From positions 1 to 14,123 of the forward strand of contig JAEZWY010000181.1 in NCBI GenBank assembly GCA_023442905.1: DNA of 14,123 bases, read 5' to 3'. Below are positions 7,784 to 14,123 of the stretch, in pieces; position 1 is the stretch's first letter, and each line of letters begins with the position of its first letter. The notes under the pieces are model-generated. The model was not told the origin of the DNA. It made no database searches and worked only from the letters and a program-made list of their open reading frames with translations. The position numbers and the translations under genes are program-made. Source of the stretch: Bacillota bacterium (GTDB taxonomy: Bacteria > Bacillota > Bacilli > Lactobacillales > Aerococcaceae).

Positions 7784-7811
7784 GTTATAACAGTTATTTA
7801 TGCTGTTTCAA
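7784..7811 (-). promoter_or_regulatory. Candidate adhE promoter
   Basis: On the minus strand TTGAAA (7806-7811), a 16-bp spacer and TATAAC (7784-7789) preceded by TGT form a near-consensus extended -10 promoter. Initiation near 7777 gives a leader of about 100 bases. The -10 sits inside the dyad TGTTATAACA (7783-7792) and inside a 17-bp element shared with the pflB promoter region, so a regulator bound there would block polymerase. Confidence 0.5.
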
Positions 7812-7858
7812 TCAATGATAATTCTCGGTATGTGATTAAATGAGCATCTTGACGCTTC

Positions 7859-7870
7859 TGTTATATAACA
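7859..7870. promoter_or_regulatory. TGTTATATAACA dyad upstream of adhE promoter
   Basis: A perfect 12-bp palindrome in the AT-rich stretch upstream of adhE. It resembles the TGTTATAACA dyad over the -10 and the TTGTTATAT units upstream of pflB. Just beyond it is a direct repeat of ATTGATATT (7873-7881 and 7887-7895). Together these may be regulator sites of the 313-base adhE-pflA spacer, which otherwise holds only the adhE leader and the pflA terminator. Confidence 0.35.
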
Positions 7871-7935
7871 ACATTGATATTGTTTTATTGATATTAATAT
7901 TTCTTTGAATATACTGGTAATATTTGCTATAAATA

Positions 7936-7973
7936 CATAAAAAGCGCAACACTGTTTTAAAGTGTTACGCTTT
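7936..7973 (-). terminator. Terminator of the pflB-pflA operon
   Basis: A 13-bp stem (arms 7961-7973 and 7941-7953) with one wobble pair on the minus strand and a 7-base loop is followed by TTTTT. It begins 16 bases after the pflA stop. Confidence 0.88.
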
Positions 7974-7989
7974 AATTATGTCGATTTAT

Positions 7990-8760
7990 TTAATCATCTA
8001 AATATCCTTTGTAGCGTTCTGTTCTCAACAATCTATTAGCATTCTCGACCCGTTCTGCAGTCGGTGGTTCGACTCCTTCCAAACGGTATTTAAATCCAAG
8101 TGCCTCATATTTGTAGACACCTAGTTTATGATATGGAAGCACCTCGAACTTGCGAACATTTGATAAAGTTTCAACATAATCGCCTAATCGAATCAGATAC
8201 TCATCGTAATCCGTACGCGTTGGAACAAGTACGTGACGAATCCAAACAGGTATATTCAACTCTGAAAGTAATTCAGCCATCTGCATGATATTCTCATTGC
8301 GCACACCCGTTAATTTCACATGACCTTTTGGATCAATATGCTTAATATCAAATAAGAACAGATCAGTATACTTCATCAGTTCTTCAAATTGTGAGCGGAA
8401 TGGTTCCTCTAAAGTAAAGGGCGCGCCACACGTATCAATCGTTGTGTGGACACCATGTGCTTTACAAATTTTGAAATATTCAATCAGAAATTCGATTTGA
8501 AGTAAAGGTTCTCCCCCACTTACAGTTACCCCGCCGCTATTACCCCAAAAAGATCGGTATTGTATGGCTTCATCGAATAATTCTTGCGGAGTATAAGGTG
8601 TTCCCCCACGCCTATTCCAAGTATCCGGATTATGACAAAACTGACAGCGTAGACGACATCCTTGCATAAAAGAGATGAATCGTATCCCTGGTCCGTCAAC
8701 TGATCCGAAACTTTCAGTCGAGTGGACGTTCCCAATAATTGGTGTTTTAACTTCTGACAA
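7990..8760 (-). CDS. pflA: Pyruvate formate-lyase activating enzyme (radical SAM)
   Basis: A 256-residue radical SAM enzyme that installs the glycyl radical on PflB, using S-adenosylmethionine and a [4Fe-4S] cluster. The cluster motif CRLRCQFC (C35, C39, C42) is intact, followed by the SAM-binding glycine-rich SGGEP at 81-85. The N-terminal ESFGSVDGPGIRFISFMQG is diagnostic of PflA. The TTG at 8760 is chosen as start: AAAGGGGG lies seven bases upstream, and the earlier in-frame TTG codons overlap or precede that site. It follows pflB by 41 bases with no terminator between them, so the two are co-transcribed. The length is normal for the family (about 245-265). Confidence 0.95.
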   Translation of the reverse strand: MSEVKTPIIGNVHSTESFGSVDGPGIRFISFMQGCRLRCQFCHNPDTWNRRGGTPYTPQELFDEAIQYRSFWGNSGGVTVSGGEPLLQIEFLIEYFKICKAHGVHTTIDTCGAPFTLEEPFRSQFEELMKYTDLFLFDIKHIDPKGHVKLTGVRNENIMQMAELLSELNIPVWIRHVLVPTRTDYDEYLIRLGDYVETLSNVRKFEVLPYHKLGVYKYEALGFKYRLEGVEPPTAERVENANRLLRTERYKGYLDD

Positions 8761-8801
8761 GATATATCCCCCTTTCAACAAGATATCTAAAACTTAAGTG
8801 A

Positions 8802-11060
8802 TTACATTGAACTGTGCATTGTACGGTTAATAACATCCATTTGTTGCTCTCTAGTTAATTTGATGAAGTTTACAGCATAACCAGATACACGGATAGTTAA
8901 TTGTGGATATTCTTCTGGGTGATCCATCGCATCTAATAACGTTTCACGGTTAAACACGTTAACGTTTAAGTGGTGTCCACCTTCTTTAATATATCCGTCT
9001 AACATATTCACTAAGTTATCTTTTTGAATTTCTTCATCTTTACCTAATGCTTTTGGAATGATTGAGAATGTATTTGAAATTCCATCTAAAGCATATTCGT
9101 AAGGCATCTTAGCAACTGAAAGTAAACTTGCTAACGCCCCATGAGTATCACGTCCGTGCATTGGGTTCGCTCCAGGAGCAAATGGCTCTCCTTCACGACG
9201 ACCGTCTGGCGTGTTACCAGTTTTCTTACCGTAAACAACGTTTGATGTAATAGTTAAGATTGATGTTGTATGGATAGCATCACGGTATGTTGGATGTTTC
9301 TTAACTTTAGTCATGAATGCTTTAAGTAAATCAACACCGATCTCATCGGCACGTTTATCGTTATTACCGTATTGTGGGAATTCACCTTCGATTTCATAAT
9401 CGACTACCAAGCCATTTTCATCACGGATTGTTTTTACTTTCGCGTATTTGATTGCTGATAAAGCATCAATCGCTACTGAGAATCCAGCAATACCTGTAGC
9501 CATCGTACGTTTTACATTTGTATCATGTAAAGCCATTTCGATACTTTCATAGCTGTATTTATCGTGCATATAGTGGATAACATTTAATGAATTGATATAC
9601 AATCCTGCTAACCATTCTAACATGTCATCATAACGTTCCATCACTTCTTCATATTCTAAGTATTCTGAAGTAATTACTCGATAGCTTGGTCCAACTTGTG
9701 CTTTCGACATTTCGTCGACACCACCGTTGATTGCATATAATAATGCTTTTGCTAAGTTCGCGCGCGCACCGAAGAATTGCATTTGTTTACCAACTTCCAT
9801 CGCTGACACACAACATGCGATGGCATAGTCATCACCGTAAATTGGACGCATAATGTCATCATTTTCATATTGAATGGCTGATGTGTCAATAGACATCTTC
9901 GCAACAAATCGTTTGAAATGAGTTGGTAAGCTTGGTGACCATAACACAGTTAAGTTTGGTTCTGGTGCTGGTCCTAAGTTTGATAATGTATGTAAGAATC
10001 TAAATGAGTTTTTAGTTACTAGTGGACGTCCATCTATCCCAACACCACCGATTGCTTCAGTGACCCAAGTTGGATCTCCTGAGAATAATTGGTTGTAATC
10101 AGGTGTACGTGAGAATTTAACTAGACGTAATTTCATAACGAAATGGTCAACTAATTCTTGCGCATCTTTTTCTGAAAGCACACCTGTAGCAAGATCACGT
10201 TCAATATAGATATCTAGGAATGTAGATGTACGACCCAATGACATTGCTGCCCCATTTTGATCTTTAATTGCCGCTAAGTATCCTAAGTATAACCATTGGA
10301 ATGCTTCTTGCGCTGTTTCAGCTGGACGAGTTAAATCAAAGCCGTAAATATTACCTAATTCAATTAAATCTTGTAAGGCACGGTATTGTTCACTAACTTC
10401 TTCACGTAGACGCATGACTTCTTCGTTCATTTGTCCGTTACCAATATTTGCGTAGTCTTTTTGTTTCTCTTCCATTAAACGGTTTACCCCGTATAATGCA
10501 ACACGACGATAATCTCCGATAATACGTCCACGGCCGTAAGCATCTGGAAGTCCTGTAATTACTCCTGAACGACGAGCAGCACGCATCTCAGGTGTGTATA
10601 CATCAAATACACCTTGGTTATGAGTTTTGCGGTACTCTGTAAAGATATGTTCAATTTCTGGATCAATCTTGTAGCCATATGCTTCTGCAGATTGAACAGA
10701 CATACGGATTCCACCGAATGGTTGTAAACTACGTTTGAAAGGTTTGTCAGTTTGAACACCCACAACTTTTTCAACGTCTTTGTTCAGGTAACCCGCATCA
10801 TGTGACGTAATTGTTGATACAACTTTAGTATCCATATCTAGAATGCCACCAGCATCACGTTCTGCTTTTGTTAGTTCCATTACTTGATCCCATAATTGGA
10901 AAGTTTCAATCGTTGCACCTTCTAAGAATGAATCATCACCTTCGTATAAAGTATAATTCTCTTGAATAAAATCTCTAACATCAATTGACTCTTGCCATTT
11001 AGTCCCTGTAAAACCTTCCCAAGGATTAACATTCATTTTTTCGTTTTTTAATTTTTCCAT
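8802..11060 (-). CDS. pflB: Formate C-acetyltransferase (pyruvate formate-lyase)
   Basis: A complete 752-residue glycyl radical enzyme converting pyruvate and CoA to acetyl-CoA and formate. The adjacent catalytic cysteines C416-C417 lie in IACCVSAME, and the radical glycine G727 lies in IRVSGYAVNF near the C-terminus. The enzyme works only without oxygen, because the radical backbone is cleaved by O2. The ATG at 11060 is supported by GGAGGGG five bases upstream; a longer in-frame ORF to 11093 would begin before that ribosome binding site and is rejected. It is first in an operon with pflA. The upstream region has a predicted promoter, a duplicated 20-bp element and an FNR/Rex-like dyad, all consistent with redox control. 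Confidence 0.97.
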   Translation of the reverse strand: MEKLKNEKMNVNPWEGFTGTKWQESIDVRDFIQENYTLYEGDDSFLEGATIETFQLWDQVMELTKAERDAGGILDMDTKVVSTITSHDAGYLNKDVEKVVGVQTDKPFKRSLQPFGGIRMSVQSAEAYGYKIDPEIEHIFTEYRKTHNQGVFDVYTPEMRAARRSGVITGLPDAYGRGRIIGDYRRVALYGVNRLMEEKQKDYANIGNGQMNEEVMRLREEVSEQYRALQDLIELGNIYGFDLTRPAETAQEAFQWLYLGYLAAIKDQNGAAMSLGRTSTFLDIYIERDLATGVLSEKDAQELVDHFVMKLRLVKFSRTPDYNQLFSGDPTWVTEAIGGVGIDGRPLVTKNSFRFLHTLSNLGPAPEPNLTVLWSPSLPTHFKRFVAKMSIDTSAIQYENDDIMRPIYGDDYAIACCVSAMEVGKQMQFFGARANLAKALLYAINGGVDEMSKAQVGPSYRVITSEYLEYEEVMERYDDMLEWLAGLYINSLNVIHYMHDKYSYESIEMALHDTNVKRTMATGIAGFSVAIDALSAIKYAKVKTIRDENGLVVDYEIEGEFPQYGNNDKRADEIGVDLLKAFMTKVKKHPTYRDAIHTTSILTITSNVVYGKKTGNTPDGRREGEPFAPGANPMHGRDTHGALASLLSVAKMPYEYALDGISNTFSIIPKALGKDEEIQKDNLVNMLDGYIKEGGHHLNVNVFNRETLLDAMDHPEEYPQLTIRVSGYAVNFIKLTREQQMDVINRTMHSSM

Positions 11061-11099
11061 GGTATCCCCTCCATATAAATTCGAAGCAAACATCTAAAC

Positions 11100-11117
11100 T
11101 TGTGATTAATTACACAT
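11100..11117 (-). promoter_or_regulatory. FNR/Rex-like dyad in the pflB leader
   Basis: TTGTGATTAATTACACAT on the plus strand. It fits the CRP/FNR-type pattern TGTGA-N6-TCACA with one mismatch, and the Rex pattern TTGTGAA...TTCACAA with a few mismatches. It lies between the predicted pflB promoter and the start codon, a repressor-like position. Confidence 0.5.
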
Positions 11118-11130
11118 ATGATAAACTATT

Positions 11131-11159
11131 TTTATACCTAAAGCAATAGGATATAACAA
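11131..11159 (-). promoter_or_regulatory. Candidate pflB promoter
   Basis: On the minus strand TTGTTA (11154-11159), exactly 17 bp, then TATAAA (11131-11136). Initiation near 11124 gives a leader of about 65 bases. The -35 lies in the downstream copy of a 20-bp tandem duplication. Confidence 0.55.
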
Positions 11160-11180
11160 TAAGCAATAGGATATAACAAT
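11141..11180. repeat. Exact 20-bp tandem duplication upstream of pflB
   Basis: AAGCAATAGGATATAACAAT occurs twice head to tail (11141-11160 and 11161-11180) with no differences. On the minus strand each copy presents TTGTTATATCCTATTGC. One copy supplies the predicted -35 box; the other continues into an element also found at adhE. Confidence 0.97.
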
Positions 11181-11208
11181 TATTTATGTGAATTTTAGAA
11201 CATTGTAC

Positions 11209-11240
11209 AAAAATAGCCCCATCGTTAGACAGGACTTTTA
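11209..11240 (-). terminator. Probable terminator of the MIP18-family gene
   Basis: On the minus strand AGTCC pairs with GGGCT around a loop of about 12-13 bases and is followed by ATTTTT, 14 bases after the stop. The stem is short, so this is a moderate call. It separates this gene from the pflB promoter. Confidence 0.5.
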
Positions 11241-11249
11241 AATATTAAT

Positions 11250-11609
11250 TTAATTCGGAATAAAATCACTCGGAATACCTAAAGCAATACGAGCAAAGCG
11301 TGAGATGCGAGATAAATCCCAATGCGGTTTAAAGACAACTTTTATATCGATTTCAGTAATTTTATCAAAGTTAGCTAATTGATATCTCACGTCACTATCA
11401 ATGAAGTCTGCTAAGGGACAACCGGCAGTTGTTAAAGTCATTATGACTTCAACCTTCCCTGCTTCATCCATATCTACTTCATATATTAGGCCTAAGTTCG
11501 CAATATCTATGCCTAACTCTGGATCGATGACTCCTGTTAATTGCTCTAGTAATTCTTCTTCGTACTTTAATGCTTCGTTTTTGAATAGAATACCAAATTC
11601 TTCATTCAT
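11250..11609 (-). CDS. MIP18/DUF59-family iron-sulfur cluster assembly factor (SufT/PaaD-like)
   Basis: A 119-residue protein with a single MIP18 (DUF59) domain over about residues 15-95. It shows the family's VIDPELGIDIANLGLIYEV start (DPE at 29-31), a TLTTAGCPL segment with the conserved Cys64-Pro65, and a C-terminal PHW...RIS motif at 95-103 that matches the usual PPW...R(M/I)S. Members help deliver or mature Fe-S clusters in the cytoplasm; the exact client here is unknown. The ATG at 11609 follows AAAGGAA. It stands upstream of the pflB-pflA genes on the same strand but behind its own terminator, and is divergent from the DUF1858/DUF438 operon. The [4Fe-4S] protein PflA is a nearby possible client, by context only. 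Confidence 0.85.
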   Translation of the reverse strand: MNEEFGILFKNEALKYEEELLEQLTGVIDPELGIDIANLGLIYEVDMDEAGKVEVIMTLTTAGCPLADFIDSDVRYQLANFDKITEIDIKVVFKPHWDLSRISRFARIALGIPSDFIPN

Positions 11610-11699
11610 AAAAGATGTTCCTTTCGTTTAAATAATATATTTATTTTATTCATGTTGCTTATGAAGTTTTTGTTCGCTAGTATTATGTAATATAGTACG

Positions 11700-11728
11700 T
11701 TGAGTTTATACATAAATAGATTTAATAT
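11700..11728 (+). promoter_or_regulatory. Candidate promoter of the DUF1858-DUF438 operon
   Basis: TTGAGT (11700-11705), 17 bp, TAATAT (11723-11728), about 28 bases before the ATG at 11756. The opposite strand of the same segment reads TTGATA, 17 bp, TAAACT, which could be an overlapping divergent promoter for the MIP18 gene. Confidence 0.5.
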
Positions 11729-11755
11729 CAATCGAATTTTATAAGGGGTAAGAAA

Positions 11756-11998
11756 ATGGAAAATCAAGTAGACCTTAATAGACCTGTGAAACAAGTCCTT
11801 GATTCACACCCTGAACTTCTCGCCATTCTTGTCGATTTAGGCTTTAAACCTTTAGCTAATCCAGCCATGAGACAATCGGTTGGAAAAGTTGTCACACTAA
11901 AACAAGGCTGCAAATTAATCAACCTTCCTTTGGAACAATTAGTGAATGAACTACAATGGAACGGCTATACTGTCATCGGAGGTGACGTGAATGAGTAA
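11756..11998 (+). CDS. DUF1858 domain protein
   Basis: An 80-residue protein that is entirely one DUF1858 domain: NRPVKQVLDSHPELLAILVDLGF, then a NPAMRQSVGKVVTLKQG turn, then a helix ending in ELQWNGYTVIGG. DUF1858 proteins are often encoded with DUF438/hemerythrin proteins or fused to redox proteins, and the fold is related to the N-terminal domain of ScdA-type iron-centre repair proteins. The paired cysteines seen in some DUF1858 proteins are absent; there is only one Cys (C52), in KQGCKL. The molecular function is unknown. AAGGGG ends seven bases before the ATG. The 3' end overlaps the next gene by 8 bases (ATGAGTAA), and the next gene's GGAGGTGA ribosome binding site lies within it, so translation is coupled. 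Confidence 0.85.
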   Translation: MENQVDLNRPVKQVLDSHPELLAILVDLGFKPLANPAMRQSVGKVVTLKQGCKLINLPLEQLVNELQWNGYTVIGGDVNE

Positions 11999-13976
11999 TA
12001 ATACAGACAATCGCATAGATATATTAGAAGGTATTCTTCTTAAACTGCATCATGGAGCAGATCCTGAATCAGTTCAGGATGAATTTAATGAGCATTTCAC
12101 GGGTGTGAGTGCCATTGAAATCTCCATGATGGAGCATCAATTAATGTATGGGGATAGTGTGATTACGTTTCAAGATGTTCTTAAGCTATGTAATGTTCAC
12201 GCGAATCTGTTCAAAGGTACGATTGAAGATGGTAAAGCCCCCGATGCTGATCACCCCGGACACCCCGTAACAGTATTCAAAGAAGAGAATATGGCGTTAC
12301 GCTCTGCCCTGCTACGGATTAACAATATTCTGGATACCTTTGAAGAAATGCCGGTTGAAGAATTGTCTGATGGAATGATTAAAGGACTTAAACGTCAATA
12401 TGATATCATCGGGCAATTTGATAACCATTACAACCGGAAAGAACATTTATTCTTCCCGGTTATGGAAAGTTACGGCCACGACGCTCCACCAAAAGTTATG
12501 TGGGCAAAAGATGATGAGATCCGTGACTTATTCAAACGCGCCTATAAAGCCATGGAAAAATTTCCCGATATTAAATTTTCAAAAGTAAGAGATACGTATG
12601 AAGCTTTCCAATTTGAATTCAATGAAATGATTTTTAAAGAAGAAGCTATATTAATTAATATCTTACTTGAAAGTTTCAATCAATTGGATTGGTACAACAT
12701 CGCCCTGCAAAGCGATAATTACGGCTATGCAATTATTCCTCCTCGCGAAACTTGGGAACCAGAAAACCTGGCAGACTTACTCGAAGAAGATACGAAAAAA
12801 GCTGAAGAATTAACAATTCAAGAAGTACCTACACCAACTAAGTCAGTTCAAAAAACAATGAATACAGTGGAAAGTAAAACAATCGAAACACGAAAAATTA
12901 CCGTTAATGGCGGTCAATTTACCGTTCTTTGGGAACCAGATGAGACGCTTGACTCAAGCAGTAACCAAATCATGAACCCAACAGTGCCTCTTTCGATTGG
13001 TGATGGTTACTTGAGCTTAGAACAAATCAAAGTCATCTTTGATTACATCCCAGTGAAAGTTACTTTTGTTGATCAAAATGATATCGTACAATACTTCAAT
13101 CACAAGAAGGAGTCATCAATATTACCACGACACGCTGAAAACATCGGTGCTAAGGTAGAAGATGTCTATCCAGAAGCAGTCTGGGATACATTAGAACCCA
13201 TTGTTCAAGCTTTCAAAGATAACACATTAACTGAAGAAAGCTTTTGGTTTGAACATGAATCAGAATTTATATATATTTCGTATAAAGCACTCTTTAATGA
13301 ATCCGGGCAATATCAAGGGTTCGTTGAAATAATACAAAACATCCAACCTATCTTAGATATTCAAACGGATAAATGGCGTAATTTACTCCCTCAAAGTAAG
13401 GTTGATTTAACACTTAAGGATCCAGCTAATTTAACTCAGGTTAATCACAAACATCAGTCTCAAGCAGAATCACAAGTACTTCAATTTGGTAAAGGACAGT
13501 TGGAATTCAACTGGTCTGTAAGCAATGAGACAGTAGTCAATGATCCAAAGGATTTTTCTAATGAGCAATTGATTAGTATCGGCGAAGGATATTTAAGTTT
13601 AAAGCAAGTGAGACTCATTTTGGATTCAATGCCCTTTGAGATTACTTACGTTGACGGCGATCATAAGTTTAAATACTTTAATAATATCGGTCCTTATGAC
13701 GAGATGCTCTTCCAAAGATCACCTTTAGAAATTGGACGTGACTTAGAATATTGTCACCCAGCTAGAGTTTGGCCAAAGATTAAACGCTTATCTGAAGACC
13801 TTCAAGCACAACGTCGTTTTATTGAACCTATGTGGTTCTCACCTGGGAATGAACTTATTTATATCTTGTATATTGGTGCGCAAGATCAAAATGATAATTA
13901 TCATGGTATTGTGGAGACCGTTCAGGATGCTTCAATGTATGTTGAATTGGACGGAACAGAGAAACGATTGTATTAA
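11991..13976 (+). CDS. DUF438 - hemerythrin-like - PAS - PAS protein
   Basis: A 661-residue cytoplasmic protein with no signal peptide or membrane segment. Residues about 12-80 are DUF438 (ILEGILLKLHHGADPESVQDEF). Residues about 85-230 are a hemerythrin-like four-helix bundle with candidate metal ligands H88/H91, H146, E151-H152, D175/E176 and E217-E218 (HPGHPVTVFKEEN, HYNRKEHLFFPVME, KDDEIR, FKEEAIL). A charged linker (260-300) leads to two PAS repeats, about 336-455 and 528-648, each opening with GYLSL. PAS2 has the YCHP motif (C588-H589) typical of this family; in PAS1 the same place reads DVYP. Relatives I know usually have one PAS, so the second is an internal duplication. It probably senses oxygen, NO or redox state through a di-iron or other cofactor, or helps repair iron centres; this is inferred. 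It is co-translated with the DUF1858 gene and followed by a strong terminator. Confidence 0.87.
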   Translation: MSNNTDNRIDILEGILLKLHHGADPESVQDEFNEHFTGVSAIEISMMEHQLMYGDSVITFQDVLKLCNVHANLFKGTIEDGKAPDADHPGHPVTVFKEENMALRSALLRINNILDTFEEMPVEELSDGMIKGLKRQYDIIGQFDNHYNRKEHLFFPVMESYGHDAPPKVMWAKDDEIRDLFKRAYKAMEKFPDIKFSKVRDTYEAFQFEFNEMIFKEEAILINILLESFNQLDWYNIALQSDNYGYAIIPPRETWEPENLADLLEEDTKKAEELTIQEVPTPTKSVQKTMNTVESKTIETRKITVNGGQFTVLWEPDETLDSSSNQIMNPTVPLSIGDGYLSLEQIKVIFDYIPVKVTFVDQNDIVQYFNHKKESSILPRHAENIGAKVEDVYPEAVWDTLEPIVQAFKDNTLTEESFWFEHESEFIYISYKALFNESGQYQGFVEIIQNIQPILDIQTDKWRNLLPQSKVDLTLKDPANLTQVNHKHQSQAESQVLQFGKGQLEFNWSVSNETVVNDPKDFSNEQLISIGEGYLSLKQVRLILDSMPFEITYVDGDHKFKYFNNIGPYDEMLFQRSPLEIGRDLEYCHPARVWPKIKRLSEDLQAQRRFIEPMWFSPGNELIYILYIGAQDQNDNYHGIVETVQDASMYVELDGTEKRLY

Positions 13977-14016
13977 AAAAATCGGTTATTACAAAAAATG
14001 TAATAACCGATTTTTT
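13976..14016. terminator. Bidirectional terminator after the DUF438 gene
   Basis: A perfect 18-bp stem (13976-13993 with 13999-14016) and a 5-base A loop. The arms begin with AAAAAA and end with TTTTTT, so it works on both strands. The first base is the last base of the DUF438 stop codon. Confidence 0.95.
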
Positions 14017-14122
14017 CTATTCAAACTCAGCCGACGTTTGTTTTTTTATCAACTGTTCTACTTCATCGTAATACACATGTCAAGGGCAATTTAAAATTGT
14101 AGGTATTCGGCAATCTAAAAAT
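14017..14122 (-). other. Possible disrupted 3' end of a convergent gene
   Basis: On the minus strand a frame ending in TAG at 14017-14019 reads VYYDEVEQLIKKQTSAEFE but meets TGA at 14080-14082. The neighbouring frame is open from 14063 to the window edge (FRLPNTYNFKLPLTCV). Joined by one frameshift near 14074 they would make a continuous C-terminus whose stop abuts the bidirectional terminator. I do not recognise the product. Confidence 0.3.
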
Positions 14123-14123
14123 G

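Noticed and set aside
7677..7989. Riboswitch or small protein gene in the adhE-pflA spacer
   Set aside because: I found only the pflA terminator, AT-rich dyads and a promoter-like pair; no structured conserved leader and no ORF with a ribosome binding site.
8761..8781. Longer pflA start at 8781
   Set aside because: It would place AAAGGGGGA inside the coding region; the TTG at 8760 has ideal spacing to it.
11061..11093. Longer pflB start at 11093
   Set aside because: The extension encodes MFASNLYGGDT across the GGAGGGG ribosome binding site; the ATG at 11060 fits that site and the family's normal N-terminus.
5034..11093. Opposite-strand and out-of-frame ORFs of 60-76 codons inside adhE, pflA and pflB
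   Set aside because: They lack ribosome binding sites and lie wholly within strongly conserved genes, so they are shadows.
14040..14123. Insertion-sequence end at the right edge
   Set aside because: No terminal inverted repeat, target duplication or recognisable transposase residues can be seen in the short stretch available.

Overview
The window is AT-rich DNA from a low-GC Gram-positive. Strong AAGGGG/AGGAGG ribosome binding sites, TTG starts, a cre-like box, a PTS/6-phospho-beta-glucosidase locus and a PflB/PflA/AdhE mixed-acid fermentation set point to a facultatively anaerobic member of the Lactobacillales. An Aerococcaceae or Carnobacteriaceae relative is plausible, but this is inferred from gene content only. 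Nothing here is a phage or a complete mobile element.

Left part (1-3960): the 5' end of an exonuclease III gene (minus strand) leaves the window at base 1. Next is a beta-glucoside catabolic unit on the minus strand: a GH1 6-phospho-beta-glucosidase followed by a cellobiose-type PTS EIIC gene. It is divergent from a GntR/UTRA repressor gene. Between them lie a perfect 10-bp-arm inverted repeat overlapping the repressor's own -35 box and a cre-like box in the glucosidase leader. The EIIC gene is split by one in-frame TAA codon that most simply derives from CAA, so the sugar porter is probably dead or leaky in this strain.

Middle (3961-5033): a decayed minus-strand gene that keeps a good ribosome binding site and terminator but has its reading frame broken at least twice. 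Beside it is a 459-base gene-free stretch holding a nine-codon ORF, five tandem 41-bp units that can each fold into a hairpin, and a perfect 38-bp palindrome that forms the adhE terminator.

Right-centre (5034-11240): adhE (bifunctional acetaldehyde/alcohol dehydrogenase) and a pflB-pflA operon, all on the minus strand. These are the anaerobic pyruvate-to-acetyl-CoA/formate and acetyl-CoA-to-ethanol steps. The two promoter regions share a nearly identical 17-bp element and each carries a Rex/FNR-like dyad in the leader, which suggests common redox control. The pflB promoter also has an exact 20-bp tandem duplication that includes the predicted -35 box.

Right (11250-14123): a MIP18/SufT-type iron-sulfur assembly gene (minus strand) is divergent from a two-gene operon encoding a DUF1858 protein and a DUF438-hemerythrin-PAS-PAS protein. 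The operon ends in a strong bidirectional terminator, beyond which is the possible disrupted 3' end of a convergent gene. Oxygen-labile enzymes (glycyl radical PflB, [4Fe-4S] PflA, Fe-dependent AdhE) sitting beside an Fe-S assembly factor and a putative di-iron/PAS sensor is the most suggestive functional theme of the window. The link is inferred from gene context only.
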